DNA from: CAYGZA01 sp964354135
GTDB lineage: Bacteria; Planctomycetota; Planctomycetia; Pirellulales; Thermoguttaceae
Reading direction: 5' to 3'
Assembly (NCBI GenBank): GCA_964354135.1
Contig: CAYGZA010000354.1
Span: 1-6,343, forward strand
Length of the DNA stretch: 6,343 nt
In this document: piece after piece, positions 4,500-6,343 of the stretch
How the letters are laid out: every line of letters starts with the position of its first letter
Numbering within the stretch: the stretch's first letter is position 1
Notes under the pieces: model-generated
Told to the model about the DNA's origin: nothing
The model's database searches: none
Seen by the model: the letters and a program-made list of their open reading frames with translations, nothing else
Made by a program: the position numbers and the translations under genes

Positions 4500-5298
4500 G
4501 CGACAATCGCTCCGCGGCCCGGGCCACGCGGCGGCCGAGTTCTTGCAGATACGCGGCGCGGGCGTCCTTGTCGAACAAGAGCCGCTGATAGCGCGCGTGC
4601 AGCTCGGGGAACCGCTCGCGCAGAAGCCTCGCGACCGCGGGCCAAACCCGCGGCCGCGGGTTGAGGGCATCCACCCAGACCGTGCTCACTCCCAGGTCGG
4701 CCGCCCGCTCGAACATCGACGCGATCGATTCCGGGCCGTCCGAGAGAAAGGGCAAGAGCGGGCCGAACATGATCGAGGTTTCGAGCCCCGCTTGCCGGGC
4801 CTCGTCGAGCACGCGGAACCGCTGCCGGACGCTTGCGGCCCGCGGCTCCCAGAGCTTCCTGAGGCGCTCGTCGAGCGTGGTCACGGTGACGCCGATCGTG
4901 GCCTTTCGGCCGGCCAGCACGTCGAGGTCCCGCAGCACCAGGGCGCTCTTGGTGAGCACGTGTACCTGGAAGCCGTGCTCCAAGAGGAGCTGGCAGCATC
5001 GGCGCGTGAGCCGGCATTCCGACTCGATCGGCTGCCAGCCGTCGCAGGCGCTACTGACGAAGACCTCGCCCGGCTCCGCGCGGCGCAATTGCCGCTTGAG
5101 CACCTCGACGGCGTTCATCTTGACGTCGACGAACTCGCCCCACGGCTCCGGGTGCGGGTGGAACCGCTGCATGAAGCGGGCATAGCAGTAGACGCACGCG
5201 TGCGTGCATCCGGTGTAGCAGTTGAGCGTGTAGTCGCTGATGGAGGACCGGTTGAGGATCGTCTTGCAGACCGTCTCGCGGACAATGACCTGCTTCAT
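4471..5298 (-). CDS. SPL-family (SplB-like) radical SAM protein
   Basis: 275 aa, ATG at 5298, TGA at 4471. Cysteines 31, 35 and 38 in YTGCTHACVYCYARFM form the CX3CX2C radical SAM cluster site, with an extra Cys27. The downstream blocks EVFVSSACDGWQPIE (78-92), HVLTKSALVLRDLDVL (113-128), GVTVTTLDERLRKLWEP (136-152) and MFGPLLPFLSD (177-187) follow the COG1533 (SplB-like) order. These cytosolic enzymes bind a [4Fe-4S] cluster and S-adenosylmethionine. The founding member, spore photoproduct lyase, repairs UV-damaged spore DNA, but most relatives in non-sporulating bacteria have unknown substrates, so a repair role should not be assumed. CDGWQP replaces the TDPYQP seen in many relatives. The length is normal for the family. 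No good Shine-Dalgarno precedes the ATG. The TIM-barrel gene lies 104 bp upstream on the same strand, so co-transcription is possible. Its last 79 codons are duplicated at 3371-3609. Confidence 0.9.
   Translation of the reverse strand: MKQVIVRETVCKTILNRSSISDYTLNCYTGCTHACVYCYARFMQRFHPHPEPWGEFVDVKMNAVEVLKRQLRRAEPGEVFVSSACDGWQPIESECRLTRRCCQLLLEHGFQVHVLTKSALVLRDLDVLAGRKATIGVTVTTLDERLRKLWEPRAASVRQRFRVLDEARQAGLETSIMFGPLLPFLSDGPESIASMFERAADLGVSTVWVDALNPRPRVWPAVARLLRERFPELHARYQRLLFDKDARAAYLQELGRRVARAAERLSLTERVRSCL
4625..4709. repeat. 85-bp exact direct repeat, copy B (inside the radical SAM gene)
   Basis: Identical to 3525-3609 and covering codons about 197-225 of the intact gene. The 18-bp palindrome at 4645-4662 encodes the NPRPRV segment. 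Confidence 0.95.
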
Positions 5299-5321
5299 GA
5301 TAGCGCGGCGGCGCCACAGCC

Positions 5322-5403
5322 GAAGCTATCAGCCGTCAGCTACCAGAAAACTGGTGGCCGATCGCTGACAGCCGATAGCTGACGGCTGAAAGCTGATAGC
5401 TTC
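5322..5403. repeat. Composite nested inverted repeat between two genes
   Basis: Three pairings are perfect: gaagctatcag (5322-5332) with ctgatagcttc (5393-5403); cagccgtcagcta (5330-5342) with tagctgacggctg (5376-5388); and accag-aaaa-ctggt (5342-5355). Variants of 'agctatcag' and 'gctgac' recur inside, so it is built from short repeated modules. The right end overlaps the first base of the plus-strand complement of the TIM-barrel stop codon. It can act as terminator or attenuator between the TIM-barrel and radical SAM genes, or be a mobile palindromic repeat. Confidence 0.85.
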
Positions 5404-6275
5404 TATGCCTTGCCCAACTTCTTGAGGCCCTCCAGACAGCGCTTCACGCTATCCAGCGGCGGCCCGGCGTAGCTTTCCTGCTCGACGATGTACCACTCGG
5501 TGCCGCCCGTGGTCTCGCAGAGGCGGAAGACCTCGTCCCATTTCACGTCGCCCTCGCCGATCACGGCTCCCTGTTTCCCGCCGTGCTCTTTGAGGTGGAT
5601 GGTCTTCGAGCGGCCGGGGAACTTCTTGAGGATCGCGTAGGGGTCGCCGCCGCCATCGATGCAGTTGCCGATGTCGAGCTGCATCGTCACCGCCGGCCCG
5701 GCGTTGCCGTAGAGGATGTCCCAGACGGTCTCGCCGTCGAACTTCTTGAAATCGCCGCCGTGGGCATGGTAGCCGACGTACATCCCCACTTCCTTCCCCT
5801 TCGCGGCCAGCTCCGTGAAGAGCTTGGCCGTGGAGACGACCGCCTCTTTGGTGGCGACGTTCTCGTGGGGCAGCCCCGGCACGATGAGATACTTGTTGCC
5901 GAGGGTCTTGTGGAACTCGACGGTCCCCTTCCAGGCGTCGCCGGTCAAGGTGTTCAGACCGGTGTGGGTGCCGCAGCAGACCAGGCCGTTCTTGTCGAGG
6001 AGGCTGCGGAGCTCCTCGGCCTTGCGGCCGTAGTAACCGGCGAATTCGACGCCCTTGTAGCCCATCTTGGCGACGGCCTCGAGCACAGGCGGGAGGTCCT
6101 TGGTGCAATCGTCGCGCACCGAATAGAGCTGGAGCGCGATGGGGATCTTCCTTGCCCCCGGGGCCCTCTTCTTGCGCCTCGCCGGCCTGACCTGCGCCGA
6201 AACGCTCTCGCCGGTCGCCAACAACGCTGCCGCACCGATACCCAGCCGCAACATGTCGCGCCGTGAAAGGTCCAT
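5403..6275 (-). CDS. Tat-exported sugar phosphate isomerase/epimerase-like TIM-barrel protein
   Basis: 290 aa, ATG at 6275, TAG at 5403. The start is firm: GGAGGA lies 6 nt upstream. The N-terminus has a twin-arginine motif SRRDML (residues 4-9), a hydrophobic stretch LGIGAAALLATG and a likely cleavage VSA/Q at 27/28, so export to the periplasm in folded form is expected. Residues 44-287 match the AP-endonuclease-2/xylose isomerase-like TIM barrel: IALQLYSVRDD (46-56), GVEFAGYYG (75-83, Glu77), GTHTG (102-106, His104), GYHAHGGDF (168-176), QLDIGN (199-204, Asp201), IHLKEH (226-231, His227) and YIVEQE (262-267). Glu, Asp and His at these strand ends are the usual divalent-metal ligands; exact assignment needs alignment. 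Family members isomerise or epimerise sugars and inositols, but the substrate here is unknown. Exported paralogues of this type are frequent in planctomycetes. The radical SAM gene follows after 104 bp. Confidence 0.9.
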   Translation of the reverse strand: MDLSRRDMLRLGIGAAALLATGESVSAQVRPARRKKRAPGARKIPIALQLYSVRDDCTKDLPPVLEAVAKMGYKGVEFAGYYGRKAEELRSLLDKNGLVCCGTHTGLNTLTGDAWKGTVEFHKTLGNKYLIVPGLPHENVATKEAVVSTAKLFTELAAKGKEVGMYVGYHAHGGDFKKFDGETVWDILYGNAGPAVTMQLDIGNCIDGGGDPYAILKKFPGRSKTIHLKEHGGKQGAVIGEGDVKWDEVFRLCETTGGTEWYIVEQESYAGPPLDSVKRCLEGLKKLGKA

Positions 6276-6343
6276 GGTTCGTCCTCCGTAGTAGGGTTTC
6301 TTGCTTGACGCCCCTCATGGTAAGGCCTTGCTCAGGCGAGTGC
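6276..6343 (-). other. Leader of the TIM-barrel gene
   Basis: The 68 bp before the ATG contain the Shine-Dalgarno GGAGGA (6282-6287 on the plus coordinate). No clear -35/-10 pair is visible in the part present; the promoter may lie beyond the window. Confidence 0.5.

Noticed and set aside
4372..5382. Plus-strand 336-codon open frame
   Set aside because: It is antisense to the radical SAM gene with its CX3CX2C motif; long opposite-strand frames are common in GC-rich genes.

Overview
The window is GC-rich and gene-sparse, and looks chromosomal. The protein styles point to Planctomycetota: a Tat-exported sugar isomerase/epimerase-like protein, a Spy/LTxxQ repeat protein, a lone CBM9-like hypothetical, a MoxR/Mg-chelatase-like ATPase, and many short palindromic intergenic repeats. 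This phylum call is an inference from gene content and repeat style; there is no rRNA or other marker gene here.

Layout. All confident genes lie on the minus strand. In plus coordinates: 1-538 is the N-terminal part of an AAA+ ATPase that runs off the window. 539-1168 is non-coding with a strong palindrome (594-632) and weaker hairpins. 1169-1708 is an exported four-repeat LTxxQ protein. 1823-1869 is a two-part hairpin. 1913-2566 is a CBM9-like hypothetical. 2570-2770 is a repeat island: three 38-bp tandem units, a second copy of the 594-632 palindrome and a small hairpin. 2792-3103 is a small membrane protein. 3371-3609 is a 3'-end fragment of an SPL-type radical SAM gene. 3610-3900 is a strongly pyrimidine-biased spacer. 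3918-4067 is a cluster of REP-like palindromes in front of a broken REP-associated tyrosine transposase (RAYT; 4098 to about 4376, plus strand). 4471-5298 is the intact SPL-type radical SAM gene. 5322-5403 is a composite inverted repeat. 5403-6275 is a Tat-signal TIM-barrel protein.

Functional picture. The genes do not form an obvious pathway. Only the TIM-barrel and radical SAM genes are close enough (104 bp, same strand) to be co-transcribed, and an inverted repeat separates them. The most unusual part is 3371-4710. There, two copies of the radical SAM 3' end lie exactly 1100 bp apart in direct orientation and flank a degenerate RAYT with its REP-like sequences. The copies are only about 69% identical over the gene-terminal 154 bp but 100% identical over the next 85 bp, and homology then stops abruptly. 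This mosaic suggests recombination or gene conversion, or possibly an assembly join. I saw no convincing new multi-gene system, CRISPR array, tRNA or rRNA.
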